64,000 nt of DNA from JBGTSJ01 sp041940305 (lineage in GTDB: Bacteria; Planctomycetota; Planctomycetia; Planctomycetales; Planctomycetaceae): NCBI GenBank assembly GCA_041940305.1, contig JBGTSJ010000009.1, positions 124,001-188,000 on the forward strand, in the 5' to 3' direction. The first letter of the stretch is position 1. Every line of letters starts with the position of its first letter. The translations under genes were made by a program, and so were the position numbers. Shown in pieces: positions 38,161-48,837 of this stretch. The notes beneath the pieces were generated by a model. The model saw only the letters and a list, made by a program, of their open reading frames with translations. It made no database searches and was not told the DNA's origin.

Positions 38161-39431
38161 GCATCCTCATCCGGGGCGGCCGTATCATCGACCCCGCCCG
38201 CAATCACGACGCCGTCGGCGACCTGTGGCTGGTGGACGGCCTCGTCGCCGAGCGTCCCGCGCAGCAGGCCGACACGACGATCGCCGCCGCCGGACTCATC
38301 GTCTGTCCCGGGCTGATTGACGCCCGCGTCTCGCTTGGCGAACCCGGCTCGGAAGAGGACGAGACGATCGAGACGGGGACCGCCGCGGCGCTCGCCGGCG
38401 GGTTTACGACGATTGCCGCCATGCCCGGCGCGGATCAGGCCGTGGATACCCGGGCCGCGGCCGAGTTCATCACGCTGCAGGGAGAACGGGCCCGGAATTG
38501 CCGCGTGTATCCACTGGGGTCGGTCACCAAGCGGCACGATGGTCAGGAGCTGTCGGAGATTGGACAGCTCGCCGACGGCGGCGCAGTCGCCTTCACCGAA
38601 GGCAAGCGGCCGCTGGCGAACTCCGAAGTGATGCGGCGGGCCCTGCAGTACGCCGGCATGTGGGACCGGGCGATCCTGCATCATCCCCAGGTGTCCGAAC
38701 TGGTCGCCGGCGGCGTCATGCACGAGGGGGAGCATTCCATGGTCCTCGGCCTCCGCGGGATGCCGGCCGCGGCCGAGGAGATCATGGTCCGCCGCGACAT
38801 CGCGCTCGCCGAACTCACCGGCGGCCGCATCCATCTGATGGCGGTCTCCTCCCGCAACAGCGTCGATGAGATCCGCCAGGCCAAGGCCCGCGGCGTGCGC
38901 GTCTCCGCCGACGTGACGCCGCATCACCTGCTGCTCACCGACGAATCGCTCCGCTCGTACGACTCCAACTACAAGGTCGACCCCCCGCTCCGGACGCGCG
39001 AGCACATCGACGCCCTCATCGAAGGTCTGCGCGACGGCACGATCGAAGTCATCTGCTCCGACCATCAGCCGCGCGCGGATGAAAAGACCGACCGCGAACT
39101 CGACCAGGTCCCCTTCGGCATCGTAGGACTCGAATCCCTCGTGCCTCTCTGCATGGAGGCGCTGATCGAGCCGGGACATCTCGCCTGGCCGGAACTCATC
39201 CGGGCGCTCACGATCGGTCCCGCACGTCTGCTGAACCTCGACGCCGGAACGCTCACGCCCGGCTCGGCCGCCGACGTCACGCTCATCGACCCCGCCGCCG
39301 AGTGGACGATCGACGCCGGGCGTTTTCGGACGAAGAGCCGCAACACGCCATTCCACGGCCATAAGGCGCGTGGCCGCGTCGTCGCCACGATCGTCGCCGG
39401 AGAAGTGAGGCATCGGCTCGCCGCAAAGTAG
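38154..39431 (+). CDS. pyrC: Pseudo-dihydroorotase (PyrC'-like)
   Basis: A 425-aa type I dihydroorotase-family protein. The fold is complete (PGLIDARVSLGEPG, ADVTPHHLLLTDESL, YKVDPPLRT, VPFGIVGLE). However, the zinc-binding HxH of the family (DxHxHLRxPG) is replaced by DARVSLGEPG, and a second ligand position reads HLMAVSS where active enzymes have HVS. Loss of HxH is the mark of the inactive partners that assemble with PyrB in Pseudomonas-type aspartate transcarbamoylase. A catalytic dihydroorotase should then lie elsewhere. The start is coupled to the small membrane-protein gene. Confidence 0.87.
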   Translation: MSSILIRGGRIIDPARNHDAVGDLWLVDGLVAERPAQQADTTIAAAGLIVCPGLIDARVSLGEPGSEEDETIETGTAAALAGGFTTIAAMPGADQAVDTRAAAEFITLQGERARNCRVYPLGSVTKRHDGQELSEIGQLADGGAVAFTEGKRPLANSEVMRRALQYAGMWDRAILHHPQVSELVAGGVMHEGEHSMVLGLRGMPAAAEEIMVRRDIALAELTGGRIHLMAVSSRNSVDEIRQAKARGVRVSADVTPHHLLLTDESLRSYDSNYKVDPPLRTREHIDALIEGLRDGTIEVICSDHQPRADEKTDRELDQVPFGIVGLESLVPLCMEALIEPGHLAWPELIRALTIGPARLLNLDAGTLTPGSAADVTLIDPAAEWTIDAGRFRTKSRNTPFHGHKARGRVVATIVAGEVRHRLAAK

Positions 39432-39457
39432 ACGAATCCGTCAGAATGCGGGCCAAA

Positions 39458-39487
39458 AAACCCGGTTTCTGAAGAGAAACCGGGTTT
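39458..39487. terminator. Convergent terminator between pyrC' and the pyrD-like gene
   Basis: A perfect 13-bp stem, AAACCCGGTTTCT (39458-39470) and AGAAACCGGGTTT (39475-39487), with loop GAAG. Read on the minus strand the stem is followed by a run of T, so it is a good intrinsic terminator for the pyrD-like gene; on the plus strand it closes the pyrBC transcript. Confidence 0.75.
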
Positions 39488-39538
39488 CTCGGAGGGCGAC
39501 GTTCGGCCCTTGCTGTCACGGCAGGCTGGCGACTATAG

Positions 39539-40582
39539 CTACCTTACGTCGCTCAATTTCTGGAGAATCCGGATGCCGACGCCCGGATCGACCATTGCGG
39601 CCGTGGCGATGTGGACTGACTCCGCACCCGCTTCCAGGTACTGCCGGACGTGATCCGCCGTGCTCGCGCCGCCGACGCCGATCAGCCGCAGCGGCAGCCC
39701 TTGGTCGGCGATGAGCCGCGCGAACAGCCGCGTCTGGGCGAGCGATGCGTCGCGAGTCGCATCGCCGCAGATCCCCCGGCGCTGACCTTCGAACAGGAAC
39801 ACGCCGTCGGCGGTGCGGACCCGCGTGGCGACGCTGTTGGTCATCGCCAGTGCATCGGCGTACGGCGCCAGCGCATCCAGCAGTGCGGAGGCGTCGGCCT
39901 CGTTGCTCATATGACCGATCTTGGCGATGTAGGGCGTTGCTCGGCCGATGGCCGCACGCACCCGTTCAGCAACGACTCGGGCCGACTCGGGCTGCTGGTA
40001 CAACTGCCCGTCACAGGTCGAGACATTAGGGCACGAGAAGTTCGTCTCGATACAGTCGGCCCCGCTCTCCACGGCCCACATCGCGCACCGCGCGTAGTCA
40101 TCGGCCAGATCGTCGATCGTCCAATCCGGCTGCACCGTGCCGACAACGGACACCGACAGCAGTTTCCCCTCCGGCAACTCCCGCCGCGTCCACTCGATAT
40201 CCCGCCGCCACACATCGGGAGACATCGACGGCATCCCGAACGACACCGCCCAACTGCCGCGCATCGCGTCGGCCGCCGGAGCGAAGTCCTCGCCGCCGTC
40301 CATCCGCCCGACATCCACCGGCACCAGATTCGGCAGCGGATAACACTCCCGCTCCACGCTCCGCACCGTCTTGTACGTCAGTACGTCGAACCCGAGGGAC
40401 GCGTAGTATAACACCCACTTCCCGTTCAGCAGCGGCCCCGCGGGAATCCCAAGCGGCGACGCAACAGGCAGGCCGCAGAACGAGTAGCCGCCAACGGAAT
40501 GCTCAACGACATATGACACCGGCTCAGGCGCGTGGTCGTAGTTCCAGCGGTAGGACTGGTCTGACTCGTAGCGTGGGAGCAT
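39539..40582 (-). CDS. Dihydroorotate dehydrogenase-family protein
   Basis: A 347-aa FMN-dependent TIM-barrel oxidoreductase. The FMN-site start is PVASPLGIPAGPLLNGKW. The catalytic loop is ETNFSCPNVSTCDG, with Cys in the class 1 NxSCPN arrangement rather than the Ser of class 2. GVGGASTADHVRQYLEAGA is the C-terminal phosphate-binding block. No membrane-anchoring helix is present. Its convergence on pyrBC supports a pyrimidine role, as a class 1-like PyrD; a dihydropyrimidine dehydrogenase-type role is not excluded. Confidence 0.8.
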   Translation of the reverse strand: MLPRYESDQSYRWNYDHAPEPVSYVVEHSVGGYSFCGLPVASPLGIPAGPLLNGKWVLYYASLGFDVLTYKTVRSVERECYPLPNLVPVDVGRMDGGEDFAPAADAMRGSWAVSFGMPSMSPDVWRRDIEWTRRELPEGKLLSVSVVGTVQPDWTIDDLADDYARCAMWAVESGADCIETNFSCPNVSTCDGQLYQQPESARVVAERVRAAIGRATPYIAKIGHMSNEADASALLDALAPYADALAMTNSVATRVRTADGVFLFEGQRRGICGDATRDASLAQTRLFARLIADQGLPLRLIGVGGASTADHVRQYLEAGAESVHIATAAMVDPGVGIRILQKLSDVR

Positions 40583-40636
40583 GTTGAATTCAGATCGCCA
40601 TCGTTGAGCCAGCGGCGAAAGCGAGTGCGCATTTCC

Positions 40637-41344
40637 TCAGTCGATGAACTCTTTCAGCCGGATGTTCCGCCACCTCACCTGCAGCGGCGTTTCCGGCGCC
40701 TCGCCGCCGATGCCGTGGACCTGGAGCGCGATGAAGCCGCTGGGGGTCATGTTGTCGTGGAGGTCGGCGGCGGGGACTCCGTTGATCCAGGTCTGGATGT
40801 GGTCTCCCTGGCAGACGATGCGGTAGTGGTTCCAGTCGTTCTGCTGAAACGCCTGGCGGGCTGGTTCGTTGTTCTTGAGGTCGTTGAGCCAGCCGCGGCG
40901 GCCTTCGTCGTAGATGCCGCCGCTCCACGCGCGGTCGCTGGGATCGATCTCGACCTGGTAGCCGTGCACGCGGCCGGCCCCCACGTTGATCTCCTTCACG
41001 CCGCCGTCGCCGTTGGGCGCGGGGAGAATGGTGTCGGCCGAGTAGGCGTTGCTGCGGATCTGGACGCCAGAGTTGAGATCGGGCGCCACGAGAAACTCCA
41101 GTTCCAGCTCGAAGTCCCGGTAGTGCCGCTTCGTACAGAGAAAGCTGTTGGGGGTCCCTGGGACGGCCGTCCCGACGATCGCGCCCTCTTCAATCGTGTA
41201 TTCGGCCTTCCCTCCCTGCTGCACCCAGTTGTTGAGGTTCTCGCCGTTGAACAGGGTCGTCCACCCGTCTTCAGCGAAACCCGGCAGGGAGATTGACAGG
41301 AGGATGCCGATTGGGGCGAGAACTCGACTGAGTGATTGAGGCAT
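40637..41344 (-). CDS. Exported DUF1080 (3-keto-disaccharide hydrolase-like) protein
   Basis: A 235-aa exported protein with signal MPQSLSRVLAPIGILLSISLPGFA. The single DUF1080 domain shows GWTTLFNGENLNNWVQQGG, then RHYRDFELELEFLVAPDLNSG split across two strands, and the end GFIALQVHG. The family has a concanavalin-like jelly-roll; some members hydrolyse 3-keto sugars. It is much expanded in Planctomycetes. AGGA lies about 7 nt before the ATG at 41344. Confidence 0.88.
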   Translation of the reverse strand: MPQSLSRVLAPIGILLSISLPGFAEDGWTTLFNGENLNNWVQQGGKAEYTIEEGAIVGTAVPGTPNSFLCTKRHYRDFELELEFLVAPDLNSGVQIRSNAYSADTILPAPNGDGGVKEINVGAGRVHGYQVEIDPSDRAWSGGIYDEGRRGWLNDLKNNEPARQAFQQNDWNHYRIVCQGDHIQTWINGVPAADLHDNMTPSGFIALQVHGIGGEAPETPLQVRWRNIRLKEFID

Positions 41345-41412
41345 GCTGTGTTCCTGAGTCGCATCGAGTACGGGACTGTTGCCGCCGAACGTACGGCCAA
41401 ACCCGTGGCCGT

Positions 41413-43146
<1,734 letters not shown>

Positions 43147-43218
43147 GGAATTGGATGTCGGTCGTCGGTGAGCGGTTGTCGGAGGTCGTCGGTCGGTAAC
43201 TCAGCGGCCCGGTTTAAC

Positions 43219-43235
43219 CGCGGCTGAAAGCCGCG
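43219..43235. repeat. GAA-loop palindrome
   Basis: CGCGGCT / GAA / AGCCGCG at 43219-43235, between the DUF485 and symporter genes. Just beside it (43151-43199) is a GTCGGT-rich imperfect tandem stretch. Confidence 0.5.
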
Positions 43236-43279
43236 CGGCACGGTCCATTTTGCTGAACGCGGCGCGGCGGGCGTCGGAG

Positions 43280-43543
43280 TCACCGCGTGCGGCACAGCCA
43301 GCCGTACAGCAGGGCGAGGACAAACGCGGCGATGATCAGCAGGAAGCCGTACAGAACAGCGAGATTGACGCCGAGGAAGGGCGTGCGGTCCATCTGTTCC
43401 GGGGCGAACGTGTTGAGGAACACAAAGCCCCCGTACAGCAGCAGATAAACCGAGAAGAGGACGAGGCCGATCCGGGAGCGGCGGGCGCTCCCGGCGTCAT
43501 CGGCGGCGTTGGTGATGTTGGGACCGTGGTCGAGTCCGGGCAT
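43280..43543 (-). CDS. DUF485 membrane protein (YjcH-like)
   Basis: An 87-aa inner-membrane protein with two helices (RIGLVLFSVYLLLYGGFVFL and AVLYGFLLIIAAFVLALLYG) and the hairpin FAPEQMDRTPFLGVN between them, the DUF485 signature. In E. coli yjcH precedes actP, and the same order holds here. It probably supports the symporter. Confidence 0.85.
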   Translation of the reverse strand: MPGLDHGPNITNAADDAGSARRSRIGLVLFSVYLLLYGGFVFLNTFAPEQMDRTPFLGVNLAVLYGFLLIIAAFVLALLYGWLCRTR

Positions 43544-43624
43544 GCGGAGATCCTGCGAAAAACCGGCTGCAAGAGAGAGCAGCCAGTCTAACGGGACAGT
43601 CGATGCGCATCACCCCTGCCGCAA

Positions 43625-45676
43625 TCAGTGTACCCGCATCCCCGGCTGTGCGCCGTCGTCGGGATTGAGCAGAAAGATCTCCTTCCCTCCGGGGCCGCAG
43701 GCGAGGACCATTCCTTCGCTGACGCCGAATCGCATCTTGCGGGGGGCGAGATTCGCGCAGCACACCACGAGCCGTCCCACCAGCTGCTCGGGCTGGTAGC
43801 AGCTCTTGATGCCGGCGAACACGTTGCGGCGGACGTCCCCGCCGAGCGAGAGCGTCAGCTGCAGGAGCTTGTCGGCTCCTTCCACGTGCTTCGCCTCCAG
43901 CACGCGAGCGACGCGCATGTCGACCTTGGTGAAGTCGTCGATCGTGCAGTGCTCGGCGGTCAACGGCTCCTTCTCAAGAGCCTCCGGGCCGTCGTTGCAG
44001 AAGGTCGAGGGTTGAGGGTTGAGGGTCGGGGGAGCCTGAGGCTGCGCCTTGGAGTCTTCGATCATCGCTTCCACTTTCTTGGGGTCCACTCGCTTCAGCA
44101 TGTGCTGGTATTCGTTGACCGTGGCGCCTGTGAGCGGACCGGCGGCGTCCTCCCACGACTGGATCGGGGCGTTGAGCAGCTCGCCTGTCTGCTGCGCGAG
44201 ACGGGGCAGCACCGGCGCGAGATACACTGCCAGCTGCCGGAAGAGGTTCAGCCCCACCGTGCACACGTCGCGCAGCTCGTCCGCGCGCTCGGCGTCCTTC
44301 GCCAGCTTCCAGGGCTCCTTCGCCTCGATGTACTGGTTGGCCGTGTCCGCGAGCACCATGACGTCCCGCATCGCCGAGTTGAAATCGCACTCCTCGTAGT
44401 AACCCGCGATGCGCTCGCCGGCTTCGGCCGCTTCCCGGAACAGCCCGCCGTCCTGCGGGTAGGTCGCCGACAGCGGCTTCCCCGCGATGAACTTCGCGCA
44501 GCGGCTGGCGATGTTCACCACCTTGCCTACCAGGTCGGAGTCGATCTTCGCCTTGAACTCGCTGAGGTTCAGGTCGAGATCGTCCAGCCGCGGGCCGAGC
44601 TTGGACGCATAGAAGTAACGCAGGTAGGACGGATCGAGATGCGCGGCGTACGTGGACGCCATCACAAACGTCCCCTTCGACTTCGACATCTTCTCGCCGT
44701 CGACGGTCAGAAAGCCGTGGATGTGCACTTTGGTCGGCAGGCTGAACCCCGACGTCTTGAGCATGCCGGGCCAGAACAGCGTGTGGAAATACGTGATGTC
44801 CTTGCCGATGAAATGGTGGATCTCGGTGTCCTCCGACTTCCACCAGTCAGCCAGCTGTTCGCCGTTCCGGTCGCACCACTGCTGCGTGGAGGCCACGTAA
44901 CCGATGGGAGCATCGAACCAGACGTACCAGAAGTTGCCGGGAGAGTCGGGAATCTCGAACCCGAAATACGGGCCGGGCCGGGAAATGTCCCAGTCCCGCA
45001 GCGGCTCGTGCAGGAAGTGCCCCTTCAGGTAATTCGTCACCTCCGGCTGCAGGTGCTCGCCCGACTGCGTCCACGTATCGAGGAAGCCGTGCAGCTGCTC
45101 CAGTTCGATGAACAGATGCCGCGCCGAGCGCACCTCGGGCGTGGCGCCGCTGAGCGTGCTGCGGGGATTCGTGAGATCGGTCGGCCGGTACTGAGCGCCG
45201 CATTTCGAGCAGTTGTCCCCAGGCTGGTCTTCGCTTCCGCAACGCGGACATGTGCCGCGCACGAACCGGTCGGCCAGAAACGTCTGCTCCTGAGGATCGT
45301 AGAGTTGCTCGACGTCCTCCTCCTTGACCAGTCCCGCGCTGCGGATCGCCTGCCAGAACTCGCCGCACAGTTTGCGGTTCTCATCGCTGTGCGTGCTGCC
45401 GTAGTTGTCGAACTCGACGTCGAACGCGGCGAAGTCGCGGAGATGGGCCTCGCGCATGTCGGCGATGACGGCCTCTTCGCTCCGCCCCTCCTGCCGGGCG
45501 CGGATCATGATGGCCGTGCCGTGCGTGTCGTCGGCACAGATATACAAGCAACGATGTCCCCGCAGCTTCTGGAACCGAACCCAGATGTCGGTCTGGATGT
45601 ACTCAACCAGATGGCCCAGATGGACATGGCCATTGGCGTACGGGAGGGCGGCAGTGACGAGAATCCGGCGAGGCAT
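43625..45676 (-). CDS. metG: Methionine--tRNA ligase
   Basis: A 683-aa class I synthetase. HIGH appears as HLGH in ALPYANGHVHLGHLVEYIQT and KMSKS in GEKMSKSKGTFV. The zinc knuckle has four Cys (CPRCGSEDQPGDNCSKCG). A C-terminal EMAPII/Trbp111-like tRNA-binding domain (FTKVDMRVARVLEAKHVEGA) is fused, as in E. coli MetG. I start at ATG 45676; the frame continues to 45787 without similarity. Confidence 0.96.
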   Translation of the reverse strand: MPRRILVTAALPYANGHVHLGHLVEYIQTDIWVRFQKLRGHRCLYICADDTHGTAIMIRARQEGRSEEAVIADMREAHLRDFAAFDVEFDNYGSTHSDENRKLCGEFWQAIRSAGLVKEEDVEQLYDPQEQTFLADRFVRGTCPRCGSEDQPGDNCSKCGAQYRPTDLTNPRSTLSGATPEVRSARHLFIELEQLHGFLDTWTQSGEHLQPEVTNYLKGHFLHEPLRDWDISRPGPYFGFEIPDSPGNFWYVWFDAPIGYVASTQQWCDRNGEQLADWWKSEDTEIHHFIGKDITYFHTLFWPGMLKTSGFSLPTKVHIHGFLTVDGEKMSKSKGTFVMASTYAAHLDPSYLRYFYASKLGPRLDDLDLNLSEFKAKIDSDLVGKVVNIASRCAKFIAGKPLSATYPQDGGLFREAAEAGERIAGYYEECDFNSAMRDVMVLADTANQYIEAKEPWKLAKDAERADELRDVCTVGLNLFRQLAVYLAPVLPRLAQQTGELLNAPIQSWEDAAGPLTGATVNEYQHMLKRVDPKKVEAMIEDSKAQPQAPPTLNPQPSTFCNDGPEALEKEPLTAEHCTIDDFTKVDMRVARVLEAKHVEGADKLLQLTLSLGGDVRRNVFAGIKSCYQPEQLVGRLVVCCANLAPRKMRFGVSEGMVLACGPGGKEIFLLNPDDGAQPGMRVH

Positions 45677-45825
45677 GCGGTGCAGGAAGCTGGCTTGGCG
45701 AAGGAATGCGCAGAGCGGGGCGCATTCTAGGAGGGGAGTCCGGTGATCGAAAGCGGGACAATGTGCCCCACGAGTGTCCGGGGGCAACCCCGCCTCCCGC
45801 CAGACACGTCGTCTCTAACCCCGGT

Positions 45826-46236
45826 TCACCGCCGCCGCACCGACTTCCGCCGCGAGACATTCGACGGCACCCAGTTCCGGTCGCCGTCCTTCAACTCCCG
45901 AATCTCGTCGGCAGTCGGCGGCAAATTCGTCCCGAACCGCTGCGGACCCGACTTGATCAACTGCGGGTCGTAATCCACCGACTGCTCCTTCGTGCGGCGC
46001 GACAGCCAGCCGAAACTGTCGCGCAGTCCCGAGTTCGGCCGGTCGCGCAGCAGCCATACCAGAACGAACAGGAACAGCAGCCCTCCCCCGCCCGCGATCC
46101 ACACAATGGCCGGCTGGTCCGGATTGGACAGCATGCCGACAAACAGCGCCCCGAACAGGGCGACGGTGAGCACCACCGTCGAGGCGAACAGGCCACCGGA
46201 GTTCCGGTCCGAGCGAAACTTGAAACTGCCACTCAT
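45826..46236 (-). CDS. Small protein with two membrane helices
   Basis: A 136-aa protein with helices LFASTVVLTVALFGALFVGML and AIVWIAGGGGLLFLFVLVWLL, followed by a charged cytoplasmic tail (RTKEQSVDYDPQLIKSG). GGAGG lies 9 nt before ATG 46236. Family not recognised; it is adjacent to metG but probably transcribed separately. Confidence 0.6.
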   Translation of the reverse strand: MSGSFKFRSDRNSGGLFASTVVLTVALFGALFVGMLSNPDQPAIVWIAGGGGLLFLFVLVWLLRDRPNSGLRDSFGWLSRRTKEQSVDYDPQLIKSGPQRFGTNLPPTADEIRELKDGDRNWVPSNVSRRKSVRRR

Positions 46237-46310
46237 CGCCGGTTGCCTCCGCATCCTGATACGAGCGTCCGACGAGCGGCGGAGTCACCCCGCCGTTCGC
46301 ATGAGTCTGG

Positions 46311-47510
46311 TCAGTCTGTAACAGGCAGCATCCGGATGCAGACCGGCGCGCCCACCTCCAGCACCGTCCCCGTCGCCGCCAGTTCCCCGCTCTCCTGATC
46401 AATTTCGAACAGCACGATTGTGTCCGATCCCTGATTCTCGGCGAACAGCCAGCGGCCGCTGGGATCGATGTAAAAGTTCCGCGGTGTCTTGCCTTCCGTC
46501 GACTGATGGCCGACCGCCGTCAGCTTGCCTGACTCCTCGTCAATGCGGAAGATCGCAATCGAATCATGACCTCGATTGGAGCCGTACAAAAACTTTCCGC
46601 TGGGATGGACGAGCACTTCGGCGGTGCTGTCTCCGTCTTCCACATCGCGGGGCAGCGTCGTGATGATCTGGATGGGGTTCAACCGTCCCTGGTCCGCATC
46701 ATACTCGAAAGCAGTCACTGTCAGGAGCATTTCGTTGATCACGTAGGCGAACTTGCCGGACGGATGAAACGCGAAGTGCCGCGGCCCGCTCCCCGGCTCG
46801 ACTTCCGCCGCCGGAGGATCGTTCAGCGCCAGCTCCCCCGTCTGCTCGTCAAAGCGGTACACGAACACCTTGTCCAGCCCCAGATCGGCCGCCATCGCGA
46901 AGCGGTTGGCCGCATCGAGGTTGATCGAGTGTGCGTGCGGCGCCTGCTGACGCTGCGGATTCACGCTGGACCCCGTGTGTTGAATGAAGCTCACGGCCTC
47001 ACCGACGCGGCCGTCGTCGCCGATCGGCAGGCTGGCCACGCTCCCGCCGCCATAGTTTGCCACCAGCACGTAGCTTCCCGTTGCGTCCACGACCAGGTGG
47101 CACGGCCCCGCTCCGATCGTCGAAGACTGATTCAGCAACTCCAGCTTGCCGCTGCGGCGGTCGATCCGGAAGGCCGCCACCGCGCCCCCTTTCCGCCCGT
47201 CACTGTCCGCCACCTCATTCACGGCGTAGAGCAACTCGCCGTTCGGATGCAGCGCCAGGAACGAAGGATTGGTCACCTCGGCCGCCAGCTGCACTTCTCC
47301 GCACTCACCCGTTTCGGCGTTGAATCGGAATGAGTAGATACCCTCGCTCGTCGCTCCGGTGTATGTGCCGACGAAGACCAGATAGTCGGTGGCGGCATCA
47401 TCCGCCCGGACGCCGCTCAAGCCGCCGGCGGCCAGCAGCGCCATCAACGGCACGGCGCCGGCCGCCACGAGTCGCAGAGAGTGTTGACCAGCCATCGTTC
47501 GGCACGCCAT
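46311..47510 (-). CDS. Exported lactonase-family beta-propeller
   Basis: A 399-aa exported protein of the 6-phosphogluconolactonase (YbhE/Pgl) seven-bladed propeller family. After the signal (LRLVAAGAVPLMALLAAGGL) come YLVFVGTYTGATSEGIYSFR, NPSFLALHPNGELLYAVNE and GAGPCHLVVDATGSYVLVAN. HAHSINLDAANRFAMAADLG and GPRHFAFHPSGKFAYVINE are the conserved His/Arg/Glu-rich blades. Export suggests a sugar-lactone substrate outside the cytoplasm rather than the pentose phosphate pathway. Confidence 0.88.
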   Translation of the reverse strand: MACRTMAGQHSLRLVAAGAVPLMALLAAGGLSGVRADDAATDYLVFVGTYTGATSEGIYSFRFNAETGECGEVQLAAEVTNPSFLALHPNGELLYAVNEVADSDGRKGGAVAAFRIDRRSGKLELLNQSSTIGAGPCHLVVDATGSYVLVANYGGGSVASLPIGDDGRVGEAVSFIQHTGSSVNPQRQQAPHAHSINLDAANRFAMAADLGLDKVFVYRFDEQTGELALNDPPAAEVEPGSGPRHFAFHPSGKFAYVINEMLLTVTAFEYDADQGRLNPIQIITTLPRDVEDGDSTAEVLVHPSGKFLYGSNRGHDSIAIFRIDEESGKLTAVGHQSTEGKTPRNFYIDPSGRWLFAENQGSDTIVLFEIDQESGELAATGTVLEVGAPVCIRMLPVTD

Positions 47511-48010
47511 GGTTCTATTTCTCCAGTCAAAGCGGGTGGCTCAGGGCGACGCAGCAACAATTATCTGACACGATCCCCGGCGCACAGGCAAGGGGAATGA
47601 ACCCGCGCCGGAGTTCCGCGACGCGGGAAATCACTCTGCACACCTCGAGGCAGTTCCGGCATCTCGGGCGATCCTCAAACCACGGATTGTCAGGAGCGTC
47701 CGAGGTTCGAATGCCATGCCTGTACACCGACGTCGCGTCGCGCTGGACAACCATCGCGGGATTCATCAACATTGATGCGTCGGTTCGGGGGCGTATTCTC
47801 ACGCCGGGGCGAACTCTCTACGTTCCGCGCAGCCCTCGCAGCAGGACCGGCAGCCACTCGCGGCCCTTGCTGACGGCGAGAACAGGTCCAACGAACCGCA
47901 CTGAAAATCGTGAAGTTTCCGGTGCACGAGTGAGCAGGTCGAGTCATAGAATGCCCGGCCCCGCCTCGCTCGTCCGCGACATTCAGGTTTCCCATTCCAA
48001 GAGGATATTC
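47511..48010. other. Gap upstream of the ABC operon
   Basis: About 500 nt between divergent genes. An open frame joins the ABC gene across this gap and into the lactonase gene antisense, but it lacks protein-like composition. AGAGGA just before 48011 is the likely ribosome site of the ABC gene. No consensus promoter was found. Confidence 0.4.
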
Positions 48011-48760
48011 ATGGCAGAGTCCGGCCCGAACGGACAGATGATCGAGGCTGTCGGCCTCAGCAAGTTCTATGGCCCCTTCGCCGCCACGCGCGAGGTGACC
48101 TTCTCGGTCCCGCGCGGACAGGTGGCGGCCTTTCTGGGACCAAACGGGGCCGGCAAGTCCACCACCATGAAGCTGCTCACCGGCTTTCTCGGACCCAGTG
48201 AAGGCGTCGCCCGCATCGGCGGGTTCAACATGGCCACCCACCGGCTCGAGGCGGCCCAGCTCATCGGGTATCTTCCGGAGAACGGGCCCCTCTATCTCGA
48301 GATGACGCCGCAGTCCCTGCTCAAGTATCTCGGACAAGCCCGCGGCTTGTCCTCGGCACATCTCCAGGACCGCATGGAGTACGTGGCCGACAAGTGCGCT
48401 CTGGGAGACGTGTGGGGCAAGCCGACCGGCAAGCTCTCGCGCGGGTACCGGCAGCGTGTCGGCATGGCCCAGGCCCTGCTGCACGATCCCGAAGTCCTCA
48501 TCCTCGACGAACCGACGGCCGGCCTCGACCCCAACCAGACGCACGAAGTGCGGCAGCTGATTCGCAGCCTCGGTGAAACCAAGACGATCCTGCTCTCCAC
48601 GCACATCCTCACCGAGGTGAAGGCGGTCTGCAGCCGCGTGATCCTGATCAATCAGGGCCGCATCGTCCTCGACGGCACCGTCGCCGACATGGAAGGCCCC
48701 GAACACGACATGGAATCCCGCTTCCGCAAGCTCACCGCGCCCGCCAAGCAGGCGGGTTAG
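48011..48760 (+). CDS. ABC transporter ATP-binding protein, GldA-like
   Basis: A 249-aa ABC ATPase. Walker A is GPNGAGKST, the signature is LSRGYRQR, Walker B is VLILDEP, and the switch His is in LLSTHILTEV. The family is that of multidrug/gliding-motility exporters. It heads a three-gene operon with the permease/GldG fusion and the DUF4340 protein. The hairpin that follows its stop codon may reduce downstream expression. Confidence 0.92.
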   Translation: MAESGPNGQMIEAVGLSKFYGPFAATREVTFSVPRGQVAAFLGPNGAGKSTTMKLLTGFLGPSEGVARIGGFNMATHRLEAAQLIGYLPENGPLYLEMTPQSLLKYLGQARGLSSAHLQDRMEYVADKCALGDVWGKPTGKLSRGYRQRVGMAQALLHDPEVLILDEPTAGLDPNQTHEVRQLIRSLGETKTILLSTHILTEVKAVCSRVILINQGRIVLDGTVADMEGPEHDMESRFRKLTAPAKQAG

Positions 48761-48791
48761 AACCCCGTTCTCTTTGAGAAACCGGGGTTCT
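48759..48791. terminator. ACCCGG-type hairpin after the ABC ATPase gene
   Basis: AGAACCCCG (48759-48767) pairs with CGGGGTTCT (48783-48791), with an inner TTCTC/GAGAA stem and a 2-nt bulge. The stem begins inside the stop codon. No T-run. Confidence 0.5.
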
Positions 48792-48837
48792 GACACTCTT
48801 ATCACGATCGACTCTCGTCCAAAGACCATCGACATTC

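Noticed and set aside
43151..43199. GTCGGT-rich tandem stretch
   Set aside because: Too short and irregular to be called a functional repeat.
43628..45730. Plus-strand open frame of 700 codons
   Set aside because: Antisense to metG, with Arg/Leu/Val-rich shadow composition.
47330..48010. N-terminal extension of the ABC ATPase frame
   Set aside because: It crosses the intergenic region and the lactonase gene antisense; real ABC sequence starts after ATG 48011.
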